DNA of 64,000 bases from positions 1 through 64,000 of the forward strand of contig CAJOKE010000001.1 of NCBI GenBank assembly GCA_905235225.1, written 5' to 3'. Shown piece after piece: positions 52,442 to 62,206 of the stretch. The position numbers were made by a program, and so were the translations under genes. The notes under the pieces were generated by a model. That model was not told where the DNA came from. It saw nothing but the letters and a program-made list of their open reading frames with translations, and did no database searches. Within the stretch, counting starts at the first letter, position 1; every line of letters starts with the position of its first letter. This stretch comes from Paludibacteraceae bacterium. Lineage in GTDB: Bacteria; Bacteroidota; Bacteroidia; Bacteroidales; Paludibacteraceae.

Positions 52442-54283
52442 TTAGAACTGAACCTTTTTGCCGCACAAATCATACCAAGCATCCCCTTTACGAATATAAA
52501 GTTGACCATTGATAATAACTTTGCGCAAATCATCGTTAATGTGCGTATTGCCGACACCCGTAGTAATTTTGGGTGTGACCGTGAGTTTCAAAATATAAGT
52601 TGAATCACAACCGTTAACAGAAGTGTACTTGGCAACCAAAGTCGTGTCCCCTGCCGGTATTGTACTCAGATCTATATTCTGCCAAGTCTGCTCCACCCCC
52701 TCAACAACAGTTTGCGAGGCCTGCATTTTCATAATCGGGAATACATACACTACAAATTCGACAATCGAATCCCCACCTAACACATTATGCTCTGAAACAA
52801 GGACAGAGTCTTTGCACGGGCGTTTATAGGTTTTTCCCTCATACTCGAATGATTCGCCGGCACACAACCATATGGTATCATTGCCATATGAAACAGGTCT
52901 CGGAATAACAGTCAGAGCAAGTTTATAAACAGAGTCACATCCTGCGACTGTGGCATATTTAACCACCAATGTTGAGTCGCCGACCGGAATAAGGCTCAAA
53001 TCAACTCCTTCCCACTCTTCCTGAACCCCAACAAACACTGTACGCGCGTCCTCAAACAAATAAGCCGAATTATGTTTTAATGAAAGGCATATAACAGAGT
53101 CTCCGCCATAAACATTAGGAATCGTATCATAATACAGCCCTATTTCTGTCAAGTTCTGGAAATGTTCATCAGAATAAACGTCTGTCTCACAAATAGTACG
53201 TTCGTAGGTAAAACTCGTTTTCGCAGGGAAAACCGTAATCTGTTTTGTCACAGGTTGAGCAGCATTATAAACAGTGTTTCCCGGTTGCGATGCGGTAATA
53301 GAGACCACTCCTTCGGTCAGGACATTCAACAAGCCATTTTCATATGCCACAATGCCTTCAGGCTCAAAAGAGTACTCAACGGGAAGTTCGGAAGATGCTT
53401 GAGCCAAATCGACACTTGCATTAGACAAAATCGGTGTTTTAGGTTCCCATGTAATGGTTTGGTCGAGTTTAATACCTTTGCCGGTCAGTGCCACCGTTGC
53501 CGCAGAAACACCGTCAGTAATAGTTATAACAGCACCATAATCTTTGCCTTCTTTGGGTGTAAAATATACAGGAATCGCATAATTGGCAATCTTACCAAGA
53601 GTAGTAGCCGAAGCCACATCCGCCTTACCGTTTTCGGAAGCACACGCATTGGCTCCGACCGCATAAACGAGTGACTCCGTATTAGCGGCATCTCCGACAT
53701 GGAAAATCTCCGGATTAGAGGAAGTTATGGTAATATCACCTGCTGTAAGGAACGAACGAAGATTAATCTTATAGACATCCGATGTACTTAAGGCATTCAC
53801 TTGACCGAAATCATAGGAAGCAGTGGTTGCTCCATAGTTACCGGAAGCCAAAAGAATATGCTTTGCCAAAGGAATATCAATATGATATACATTTACCTTG
53901 TGAGTCGGCACTCCAGATCTATTGAACTTAATCCAGTTAATATCACGACTGACCGTAAAACTCTCCGTTGTATTACTTCCGTCAGAGGTATTTTCCTTAA
54001 GCGAACCAACTGTTTTAGAGTTGTTGCCACCATCAGATGATTCTAATACATCCGTATCAATCTTACGGGCAACTCCCAACCAGTCAATCCATTCATAATT
54101 CCATTTGACATTCAATGTACCCGCAGTCGGGGCAAACACTCCTCCTGTTTCATAATCGCCCTGCGTATTCATTGTATGAGTTTTCGTGTCATACAATGAA
54201 TACCATGTGCCATTATTATAGGTTTGTGCAGAGGCAGAGAGTGCGACAACCAATAGAATAAATATATTAACTAATCGTTTCAT
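52442..54283 (-). CDS. Secreted repeat protein with shared C-terminal motif, member 1
   Basis: About 613 residues: a signal peptide (MKRLVNIFILLVVALSASAQ), a beta-rich N-terminal region, an Ig-like/MBG-like part (ITWEPKTPILSNASVDLAQA) and at least three Cys-containing repeats ending in GCDSVYKLALTVIP or GCDSTYILKLTVTP. The last 35 residues, with KVIINGQLYIRKGDAWYD and then GKKV, match the ends of the next two proteins. Such shared tails in this phylum usually serve outer-membrane secretion or surface attachment; type IX secretion is an inference. There are 158 bp of 3' sequence to the SDR stop and 1 bp to the next gene. Confidence 0.78.
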   Translation of the reverse strand: MKRLVNIFILLVVALSASAQTYNNGTWYSLYDTKTHTMNTQGDYETGGVFAPTAGTLNVKWNYEWIDWLGVARKIDTDVLESSDGGNNSKTVGSLKENTSDGSNTTESFTVSRDINWIKFNRSGVPTHKVNVYHIDIPLAKHILLASGNYGATTASYDFGQVNALSTSDVYKINLRSFLTAGDITITSSNPEIFHVGDAANTESLVYAVGANACASENGKADVASATTLGKIANYAIPVYFTPKEGKDYGAVITITDGVSAATVALTGKGIKLDQTITWEPKTPILSNASVDLAQASSELPVEYSFEPEGIVAYENGLLNVLTEGVVSITASQPGNTVYNAAQPVTKQITVFPAKTSFTYERTICETDVYSDEHFQNLTEIGLYYDTIPNVYGGDSVICLSLKHNSAYLFEDARTVFVGVQEEWEGVDLSLIPVGDSTLVVKYATVAGCDSVYKLALTVIPRPVSYGNDTIWLCAGESFEYEGKTYKRPCKDSVLVSEHNVLGGDSIVEFVVYVFPIMKMQASQTVVEGVEQTWQNIDLSTIPAGDTTLVAKYTSVNGCDSTYILKLTVTPKITTGVGNTHINDDLRKVIINGQLYIRKGDAWYDLCGKKVQF

Positions 54284-54284
54284 C

Positions 54285-55862
54285 TTATTGCAGGCGTACA
54301 CCCATTAAGTTATAAATAACATTTCCGCTGCGAAGCAGTAATTGACCATTAACCATTACCTTTTCAAAACGAACGGTTTGAACAGATACATTATCAATCG
54401 CCTCATCAGGATTGTCAATCGGTTCAGGATTCTTTATATCAGAATCGGCAAAATCCACGCGATACAGGTTATATGCGCGACTTTGTGCATAGTCGTCAGC
54501 AATAACATAGATGAATATGCAACGTTGATCAGCGTCAAAGCCTATAAACGTCTGAGACGAAACACCATTACCAACGGCGGCAAACTTTGCGCAATCGTCG
54601 CAATAATCATCTTCAACTGTTGCAATATGTCTGTCAAAAGACAAAGCCTCGCCATCCAAGGAGAATTGTTGGAGCGACTTGTTATAAATCAGTTCCACAT
54701 CATCCAAATATACTGTATCCAACACATTTACTTTTACTTTGTTGAAAATACCACCGGTTGTATCAGTATAAGAAGTGCCGCCACCCGGGGTTTTGTTGGT
54801 TGTAAAAGTTGTAAGGATATAAGCAGGCTCCTTGTCCAAATTAGCTGTTTCGTAATTGAACGGAACAGTCAGACGCTGCCATGAAAAATCTGATGTAGCG
54901 GAATAATTAAGAGTTGCAGCACCGATACGGACATCGGCAAAATTATTATCTTTCTCAGGATCCTGATAACGGGCATTTGTAGTAATCACCACATTCAAAC
55001 GAGCTTGGTTGTCATCCTTTGTATAATCACGGTCTGCCGGCAAGTATTTAGCCCAGAACACAACGGAGTCGGGACGTCCGTTGAAAGGTGTATTGAAGCC
55101 CTCATTAGCAGGATCAGAGAAATTGTAGTTTCTCTCCGGATCATCAGGAGTTTTAGAACCTGCATTGATTTGACCGTTAGTGCAGTTACCGTTAGCGGCA
55201 ATGCCTAAAGCCATAGTAGATGACAAAAGTGCGCTGTGTACACCTTTGGAACCGGGGCGCACCATATCAGACTGAATAAACTGATAATCGTTACGGATAT
55301 AATCAACGTAACCACCTGTGGCAGAATTGAAAGAATGCCAACCTTGCGGCTCGGATTCTACCCAGTCTCCTTCAAAACCGCCGTTTACCAAAGCATAATT
55401 GGCTTGATCAGCAGCTTTACCCTGGAATAGGACATAAATATCTTCTTTCAAAGACTGAGCAGCAATCTGAAGAACCACTTGTGCCTCTGTGGCAGTAACA
55501 ATCGAATTATACACTACATCACCATCCTTCAAATCATTGACGATAGTAATGGTAGCACGTTCACTGATTGAATCCAAATAAAGAGTTGCTTTATTAAGCG
55601 TCAGTTGTCCGCTCTCACTCATCGGGATATTGGGTAACACAATATTTCCCAACTTACCGGCATTGTAAATGAAATCCGGCAAAACGAACGTCACAGAATT
55701 ATCAACCGTTCCGGGCAGAAGGTAAACCGCTCTGTTCGGGTATGCCTTACCACCGATATTCAAGTCGCCATTAAACTGACCGCAAACATCCTTAACGGAT
55801 ACTGCTAAGAGTTGAGCCGAAATCATCAATCCGGCAAGAACTGAGATAAATACTTTTTTCAT
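54285..55862 (-). CDS. Calycin-like / PCMD secreted protein, member 2
   Basis: 525 residues. The signal peptide MKKVFISVLAGLMISAQLLA is followed by a calycin-like beta-barrel domain (FNGDLNIGGKAYPNRAV, about 25-150), then a PCMD-like domain (NGGFEGDWVESEPQGWHSF, FWAKYLPADRD; about 160-400). It ends with VMVNGQLLLRSGNVIYNLMG, a version of the shared tail. PCMD is a predicted carbohydrate-related domain without proven activity. It aligns over its full length with the N-terminal 500 residues of the next gene, so the two are tandem duplicates. Confidence 0.8.
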   Translation of the reverse strand: MKKVFISVLAGLMISAQLLAVSVKDVCGQFNGDLNIGGKAYPNRAVYLLPGTVDNSVTFVLPDFIYNAGKLGNIVLPNIPMSESGQLTLNKATLYLDSISERATITIVNDLKDGDVVYNSIVTATEAQVVLQIAAQSLKEDIYVLFQGKAADQANYALVNGGFEGDWVESEPQGWHSFNSATGGYVDYIRNDYQFIQSDMVRPGSKGVHSALLSSTMALGIAANGNCTNGQINAGSKTPDDPERNYNFSDPANEGFNTPFNGRPDSVVFWAKYLPADRDYTKDDNQARLNVVITTNARYQDPEKDNNFADVRIGAATLNYSATSDFSWQRLTVPFNYETANLDKEPAYILTTFTTNKTPGGGTSYTDTTGGIFNKVKVNVLDTVYLDDVELIYNKSLQQFSLDGEALSFDRHIATVEDDYCDDCAKFAAVGNGVSSQTFIGFDADQRCIFIYVIADDYAQSRAYNLYRVDFADSDIKNPEPIDNPDEAIDNVSVQTVRFEKVMVNGQLLLRSGNVIYNLMGVRLQ

Positions 55863-55888
55863 TGTTTTGTTGTTTGATTAGATGTTAA

Positions 55889-58426
55889 TTATTTTACTTT
55901 TTTACCTAATATATCATATATTGTTTCATCCTTACGAATGATATAAAGTTGCCCATTGATTATTACTTTTCTATTAGTGCGGGCATCATCCTGAACATTT
56001 TCCATGCCAGATACAATATGCTCAGGCAGAACAGTCAGGTAAAGCACCATTGTAGAATCACAGTCATCCACCGAATAGTAAGACGCATTAAGCATCATTT
56101 CACCAACCGGCATGGCATTTAAGTTAAAGTATTCCCACGTTTGGTTATCACCGACGGTTATTGTTCTGTATTCTTCAATAAAATAGGATGGCAAAATATC
56201 TACTAACAAATGAATAACCGAGTCGCCACCATACATATTCGGTTGTGAAAAGCGTACATCATCGTCAAAAGCTTCCTCATAGCGAATGCCATCAAAGGTA
56301 ATATTATCACCATCGCAAATTGTCGCCTGATATACACCATAAGTGACCGGTTTATCAGAGATATACAATGTCAGGACATAAACAGAGTCACAACCGTTTT
56401 GCGCGGTCAAACTATCGTAAAACATATATGGTTTATCGGACTTAGCCAATCCGGAAATATGCTGTCCCCTCCAAATTGTATCCACTTCGTTCAAGTAAAC
56501 GGTCTTAGCGATAGTATATGACGGTTTAACTTGCAACGTGAGTATAATAACAGAGTCCATATTGTAAACCGATTTCAATGAATCATAAACCATCACCGTT
56601 CCTGCTTTAGCGGTCGGGAGAAGCTTACCATGCCACATTGCTTCCTCATTTTGACAAGCGACTAATGTTTCGGACAGCTCATAAGCAATAGGTTTCACAG
56701 TCAAAGCCAACGTAAAGACAGAATCACAACCGGCTTTTGTTTTAAGTTCCACCTGATCAGTAAATAATCCGGGCTTGAGATTAGAATAAGTTGTTCCACG
56801 CCAGTCATAGGTTTCGTTCATATTTATCGTAGCCTTTGTGGTCTTCTCATATGCCGGCAAAACGTTCAATGTAAGAGTAACAATTGAATCGCCGCCTTTA
56901 GAGTTCGGAATCTTAGTTGTATATGATCCGGCTTTTGTCAGCTTAGAGAACAGATTATCCGAATAGGATTCATTGGAACAAATAGTTGCGGAATAGGCAT
57001 ACTCTGTGTCCTTAACAGGTGTAGCCATCTGCAGAGTATAAACCGAATAGGATTTTGCTTGCGAATAGTTATGAGCGACTACATAAACATACACTCTACT
57101 ATTAACCGCATCATAGCCGATAAACGATTTAGCAGCTTTGCCGTTGGTGGTAGCAACGAAGTTATAGTCACTATCACTGAAATCCTTTGTAGAGACAGCA
57201 TTTCCATTGGTAAATGAAATTGCAGTACCATTCATTTTCAGGGATGTAAGCGCATGGTTATAAATCATCTCTACATCATCCAAATACACATTGTCTAAAT
57301 AGTCTGTTCCACTGCTAAAAAGACCGCCACCTTCGTTATATGCAGATCCTCCGCCCGGGGTATAATTGGACGAGAATGTAATGAGCATATACGCAGCTGA
57401 AGAAGGATTAACAGATGTATATACAAATGGTACAGAAAGACGTTGCCAACCCATTGAAGAAGTTGCAGAGTAATTAAGAGCAGCATCCGCCACTTTAACC
57501 GAGGCATAGCTGACAGCTTCAGGATCCTGATAACGTGCATTAGTTGTTATAACACAGTGCGCACGTGCCTTGTTAACAGAGTTACCCGGTTTTTTGTCCG
57601 CAGGAATATATTTAGCCCAAAAGACTAAGGAATCCGGATTTCCGACAAATGCAGTATTATAGCCCTTATTGGATGGATCGGAGAAATTATAGTTACCTGA
57701 AGCATCATCGGCAGTAGTTGAACCAGCATTTATTTGACCATTAGTGCAATTGCCATTGGCATTATTACCAAGAATAATTTTAGTTTTAATCATCGCACTT
57801 TGGCTTCCGGATGAGCCGGGGCGCTTGTCCGTTGAACGGATGAATTGTTCGGTATTTTTCACAAAAGACACTTTACTACCTGTAGCAGAATTAAATGAAT
57901 GCCAGCCTTCGAGTTCTCCGTTTGACCATGCGCCCTCAAATCCGCCATTTGTAATAGCGTAGTTGGCATTTGTCACGCGGGAACCATTAAATAAAACCAA
58001 TATCGGTTCCGGGAGTGAAGGTGCTGCAATAGACAGCAAAACCTGTGCAGAAGATTCAGACACTATGGAATTATAGGTATCATTTCCATCTTTGAAACCA
58101 TTAAGGACAGAAATCGTAGCGCGCTCCGATATTGCTTTTATATATAAACTTGCATTATCAAGTGTCAGTTTTCCGCTACTGTTCATCGGGATATTAACCA
58201 GAACAATGTCTCCCAATGAAGCCTTATTATATTTAAAATCAGGTAATACAAAAGTTATCGTATTACTTGCAACACCGGGCAAGATATAGACAGTCTTATT
58301 ATTATAAGGTGTCCCACCGATATTCAGAGATCCATTGAACTCACCTGCAACATCAGTTACTGAGACTGCAAAAGCAGAAACGGTAAAAGCAAAAACTAAA
58401 AATACAATATTAATTATTCTGTTCAT
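55889..58426 (-). CDS. Calycin-like / PCMD secreted protein with Cys repeats, member 3
   Basis: 845 residues: a signal peptide, a calycin-like domain (FNGSLNIGGTPYNNKTV) and a PCMD-like domain (NGGFEGAWSNGELEGWHSF) as in member 2, then about 330 residues of repeats of roughly 70-80 residues. These carry ATICSNESY or TICDGDNI openings and GGDSIVTLTL or GCDSVFTLALTV endings. The tail KVIINGQLYIIRKDETIYDI is the shared motif. It therefore combines the domains of members 1 and 2. It is probably surface-exposed and may bind a ligand for the neighbouring TonB receptor. Confidence 0.8.
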   Translation of the reverse strand: MNRIINIVFLVFAFTVSAFAVSVTDVAGEFNGSLNIGGTPYNNKTVYILPGVASNTITFVLPDFKYNKASLGDIVLVNIPMNSSGKLTLDNASLYIKAISERATISVLNGFKDGNDTYNSIVSESSAQVLLSIAAPSLPEPILVLFNGSRVTNANYAITNGGFEGAWSNGELEGWHSFNSATGSKVSFVKNTEQFIRSTDKRPGSSGSQSAMIKTKIILGNNANGNCTNGQINAGSTTADDASGNYNFSDPSNKGYNTAFVGNPDSLVFWAKYIPADKKPGNSVNKARAHCVITTNARYQDPEAVSYASVKVADAALNYSATSSMGWQRLSVPFVYTSVNPSSAAYMLITFSSNYTPGGGSAYNEGGGLFSSGTDYLDNVYLDDVEMIYNHALTSLKMNGTAISFTNGNAVSTKDFSDSDYNFVATTNGKAAKSFIGYDAVNSRVYVYVVAHNYSQAKSYSVYTLQMATPVKDTEYAYSATICSNESYSDNLFSKLTKAGSYTTKIPNSKGGDSIVTLTLNVLPAYEKTTKATINMNETYDWRGTTYSNLKPGLFTDQVELKTKAGCDSVFTLALTVKPIAYELSETLVACQNEEAMWHGKLLPTAKAGTVMVYDSLKSVYNMDSVIILTLQVKPSYTIAKTVYLNEVDTIWRGQHISGLAKSDKPYMFYDSLTAQNGCDSVYVLTLYISDKPVTYGVYQATICDGDNITFDGIRYEEAFDDDVRFSQPNMYGGDSVIHLLVDILPSYFIEEYRTITVGDNQTWEYFNLNAMPVGEMMLNASYYSVDDCDSTMVLYLTVLPEHIVSGMENVQDDARTNRKVIINGQLYIIRKDETIYDILGKKVK

Positions 58427-58433
58427 AATCACG

Positions 58434-61178
58434 TTAGAAATTAAGATTCAACCTACAAACAAATGTACGCGGTGCAGACAGTGCCATCGGGCGGAAACTA
58501 TATTCCGTATTAAGCAGATTATTCACCATAAATTGTACCTCTACATGTTCTTTGAAGCGGAACGCACAGCGAATATCCATAGTGAAAATACCTGTATTAT
58601 GTTTTGTCCAATAGTCATGCAGCGACAGCCCATCCTCATAACCGAAGATAAACTTACGCGCATAATCCATCAGGTCGGGTTCATCTTTGGCACGCTCATC
58701 CACCATAAGATAATCAACCGCCAGAATCTTACTACGGTACATCATATTCAATCCGACAGAGAACCATTTGACATTATAGTCAATCGTAGTTTTGAAAGAG
58801 TGCTTATTACGATATTTAAGATACTTCGAGTCATTGGATTTATTCTTCATTTGCAACGGATCGGTATATTGTTTCTCTTCCTCGATTCGTTTGGCATTAT
58901 CCATATCTTCAGGTTCTGTGAATGTATAGCCGATATTGTAAGCGAGTACCATATCATTCTTAATATCCACTTTACCGGCCGTGCTAACCTCTGCTCCATA
59001 AATGCGTGCATGGTTGACATTAACGAATTGCGCGCCAATACCAATACCGGCTCCGCTAAGCGACTTATTTACCTTAATATCCTCAATCATTCCCTGCGCT
59101 TCGTCAATAACATCGTAAATGGAGTTAATCATTGAGAAATCCGAGTTACGGAATAGACCGAATTGATACTCAATCATGTTCTGATATTCGGTATAGAAGG
59201 CAGCGACATCAAAGGTACCTGAAACAGGTCCGAATTTATATAGTTGCTTGTAGCCCAATTCGGCATTGAAACCCGATTCGGGTTTGATGTTATGATTGGG
59301 ATACACCCCGACTCCACCAATGTCCTTACGGGCAAATTTCTCAGTAATAGACGGATTGCGGTATCCTTGTCCGAAACTGGCACGCAGGAATCCGGCTTTA
59401 TAAATCTCCCAGTTCAAACCGGCCCGGAAGACGGGACGCACAGGGCAAAGCCACTTACCAAGCTGAATATTAGCCTCCTTATAACTATTATCCATACGAT
59501 AATACTCCAAACGCATACCGGCACTGAGCGACAGGCGATTAGCGATACGATGGTCGTACTGTATATATGCCGCCACATTGTCAGTTTGGTGAGTACCGGT
59601 AATATTAGCGGTATTGGTAATATGATTCCAATTTACACCAGTAGTCAAGCGAACGCCGGATTTCCATTGTTTGGCAAACTGGTAGTCAATATAGCCATTG
59701 TATGTCAGTTCAGGACGAGTCGGAGTGTGATCAGTCATCAAATTCAACGCATAAGCAACAACATCCTGCAATTCAGCCACGGTACCAGTATATCCCAGAC
59801 CGTTTTTAACGAGATCAATACCATTAAGTACAGCATCCAACCATTGCTCATTTCTGATAGGAACGCCAATACTACTAAACGTAATGAGCAGGGCATCATC
59901 CAAGCCAAGGCCGTTGTCCAAGTAATCGGTGATTTTGTCATAATACCCTTTGACCTTATCCAAATCAAAACTGGTCACGCCCCATTTTACCAAATCCTCG
60001 GTGGACATGGTAGCGGAAGGAGTTGTGATATTATCGGATGTCAAATAGAAGCGGGTACGGATTTTATGGGAAATACCTTTTTCCGTATTATCAAAATTGA
60101 AGAACGGATCAATATTGAAATTATGTTCCTTACGCCCCATATTGGTTAACGGTGAGGGGTGAATGGGGTCCTTCGGGCTGCGCCAGATGAAGAAATCGCC
60201 ATATTGGTTAGCCACATAATTAAGGTTAAAGCCCATATTCATATATTGGTTTTCGGGCATAGGCTTGTGGTAAGTCATGTTGCCGCCCATTCTAATGCGG
60301 TCATTGAAACTCTGCTGACGGAAGCCCTCATCCTTGAATGCGCTGATTGCGGCAGAGACATCAAAGTCCCCCACTCTGCGCGAATGTGAAGCCTCAGCAC
60401 CATAATACAAGGGCAAACGTGCACCGGTATATTTGTAGTTGGAATAATTATCATACACGCCAACATATCCGGACACTTTAGTTTCCGGTGTTAACCCCGG
60501 GCGTTGGGTACGAACATTGATAACGCCATTCAGGGCAGACGAACCATATAACACAGACGAAGCACCTTTAATGACTTCCACCTGCGCGACATTCTCCAAC
60601 GGAACATTGTTCCAGTTGATTTCGCCGGTTTTAGGATTGAGAATGGTCATACCATCCATCAGAACCTGACAACGGGAACCTACACTATAGGTCCAACCGC
60701 CACCACCGCGGATACTGGGTTGTTTGTCAATAATCTCGACACCCGGCAGTGTTTGCAAAGTAGCAGAAATATCGGTTGGAGCCTGGGTTTTGATTGCTTG
60801 CGGTTTAATGACATCAATGGTAACGGTAACATCCGTCATACGCTGTTCAAAACGACCGGCACTGACAACGACCTCATCCAACACTTCGTTATGAGCTTGG
60901 AGTACCAGATTGTATTCCTTGGGAATCGTTTTCAGGACGCGGTCTTCGGTTTGATACCCGACATATGAAAACTGCAGATGTACGGGGGTAGCAGAGACAT
61001 TAAGCGAATAACGTCCGTCAATGTCTGTAACAGTTCCCTTTCCATCATCGGTATTCAGGATAGTAACGCCGATTAAGGGTTCACGAGTAAAAGCGTCTGT
61101 AATAATACCGGAAATAACTTCCGCAAAAAGAGTTTGAGTAAAAAAGACTAATACACAAATGCTGTAAATTTTTCTCAT
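58434..61178 (-). CDS. TonB-dependent outer-membrane receptor
   Basis: About 914 residues. Signal peptide, a CarboxypepD-regulatory-like domain (ISGIITDAFTREPLIGVTI, about 20-100), a plug domain (TDISATLQTLPGVEI, QVLMDGMTILNP, VEVIKGASSVLYGSSALNGVI) and a 22-strand barrel ending in an aromatic (LNLNF). It is too short for a SusC-type protein and lacks a SusD partner, so it resembles siderophore, haem or cobalamin receptors. Its start is followed 8 bp after its stop by member 3 of the secreted cluster, suggesting one operon. The ligand is unknown. Confidence 0.92.
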   Translation of the reverse strand: MRKIYSICVLVFFTQTLFAEVISGIITDAFTREPLIGVTILNTDDGKGTVTDIDGRYSLNVSATPVHLQFSYVGYQTEDRVLKTIPKEYNLVLQAHNEVLDEVVVSAGRFEQRMTDVTVTIDVIKPQAIKTQAPTDISATLQTLPGVEIIDKQPSIRGGGGWTYSVGSRCQVLMDGMTILNPKTGEINWNNVPLENVAQVEVIKGASSVLYGSSALNGVINVRTQRPGLTPETKVSGYVGVYDNYSNYKYTGARLPLYYGAEASHSRRVGDFDVSAAISAFKDEGFRQQSFNDRIRMGGNMTYHKPMPENQYMNMGFNLNYVANQYGDFFIWRSPKDPIHPSPLTNMGRKEHNFNIDPFFNFDNTEKGISHKIRTRFYLTSDNITTPSATMSTEDLVKWGVTSFDLDKVKGYYDKITDYLDNGLGLDDALLITFSSIGVPIRNEQWLDAVLNGIDLVKNGLGYTGTVAELQDVVAYALNLMTDHTPTRPELTYNGYIDYQFAKQWKSGVRLTTGVNWNHITNTANITGTHQTDNVAAYIQYDHRIANRLSLSAGMRLEYYRMDNSYKEANIQLGKWLCPVRPVFRAGLNWEIYKAGFLRASFGQGYRNPSITEKFARKDIGGVGVYPNHNIKPESGFNAELGYKQLYKFGPVSGTFDVAAFYTEYQNMIEYQFGLFRNSDFSMINSIYDVIDEAQGMIEDIKVNKSLSGAGIGIGAQFVNVNHARIYGAEVSTAGKVDIKNDMVLAYNIGYTFTEPEDMDNAKRIEEEKQYTDPLQMKNKSNDSKYLKYRNKHSFKTTIDYNVKWFSVGLNMMYRSKILAVDYLMVDERAKDEPDLMDYARKFIFGYEDGLSLHDYWTKHNTGIFTMDIRCAFRFKEHVEVQFMVNNLLNTEYSFRPMALSAPRTFVCRLNLNF

Positions 61179-61206
61179 AAGCACACTTTAATCCAAAAAA
61201 ACGCTG

Positions 61207-61214
61207 CAAAATTA
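61207..61214 (-). promoter_or_regulatory. Possible -7 box for the TonB receptor operon
   Basis: TAATTTTG lies on the minus strand 29 bp before the start. No TTTG is found at the expected 20 nt spacing, so an activator may be needed. Confidence 0.45.
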
Positions 61215-61363
61215 CTACATTTTTTCGGAACAATCTATAGCAATCAATAAGAAAAAAATGGCATTTTTTAATCATCACAATAATAATCAACAAATTCTTA
61301 ACAAAAAACACGACTATTTTTTGATATAAATCTTAATAATCGTGCATTTTTATTCGAATGATG

Positions 61364-62206
61364 TTATTTCTGATATTTACCGACCAATTTAATGGCGAGG
61401 AAGACGAGCCAGTCGGGTGTGTGTTTGAGAATTGGTGTGCAAAGCCAGTTAATCAACCCCGGAGTATCCGCCTTTTTCCCACGGAACATTTTGCGTAAGG
61501 CGCGCTTGACCAATTTCTCCGGCGGAATGCTAACAGTGAGTGCAACAGCCAACTTTCGGAGATTAGGTGCCAATCCGAACAAGGCAGTATCCACCGCCCC
61601 GGGTGCCATAACGGTAATATTGACGCCTTTCGGTTTAAGTTCATACCAAATGGATTTGGAGAAATTATAGATAAACGCTTTCGTGGAATTATATGTCTGA
61701 ATCCCGGGCATAGCCATCCATGCACTCATGGATGACATATTCAGTATATAGCCTTTGCGGCGATGTTTACGGCAGATACGCTGTTCCTGCTGTTCCGAAG
61801 TCAGAACGCGGTTGCACATTTGTTCCCCGAACAAGCGAGTCAGTTTAGCGACAGTAACCACATGGAGATTGAGCATCAACTCAATGCGCTTCATATTCGT
61901 CTCACAATACGGATTGAAGAAGAATACTCCGGCATTGTTGATTAAAATATCCACGACATAATTATTCTCCACGCACCAAGCAAAAAGTTCTTCGGCAGCG
62001 TTCTGTTTACTCAGATCAGCATACTTGGCAATAGTTCGGACACCATATTTTTCAGCAAGGTCAGCAGCCACCTCAGCCAATTCTTTTTCCTGATTGCTAA
62101 CGAGTAGCAAATCGGTGTGGTAGTCACGTGCCAGCTGTGTGGCATATTGCAATCCGATTCCCGAAGACGCCCCTGTCACCAAGGCCAACATAGCATTATT
62201 TTCCAT
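61364..62206 (-). CDS. SDR family oxidoreductase, paralogue 2
   Basis: About 280 residues with LALVTGASSGIGLQYA, NNAG, NMSSMSAWMAMPG and YNSTK, and a hydrophobic C-terminus (HTPDWLVFLAIKLVG). It is a paralogue of the SDR at 51639-52421, with an extra basic insertion near 165-185 (EQQEQRICRKHRRKG). It overlaps the flavin oxidoreductase gene by 11 bp if ATG 62206 is used; ATG 62191, just after that stop, is an alternative. Following a steroid 5-alpha-reductase homologue and an old-yellow-enzyme protein, it could be a hydroxysteroid dehydrogenase, but this is inference. Confidence 0.87.
   Translation of the reverse strand: MENNAMLALVTGASSGIGLQYATQLARDYHTDLLLVSNQEKELAEVAADLAEKYGVRTIAKYADLSKQNAAEELFAWCVENNYVVDILINNAGVFFFNPYCETNMKRIELMLNLHVVTVAKLTRLFGEQMCNRVLTSEQQEQRICRKHRRKGYILNMSSMSAWMAMPGIQTYNSTKAFIYNFSKSIWYELKPKGVNITVMAPGAVDTALFGLAPNLRKLAVALTVSIPPEKLVKRALRKMFRGKKADTPGLINWLCTPILKHTPDWLVFLAIKLVGKYQK

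Noticed and set aside
58434..61178. SusC-type polysaccharide utilisation receptor
   Set aside because: The protein is too short, no SusD gene is adjacent, and no glycoside hydrolases are nearby.
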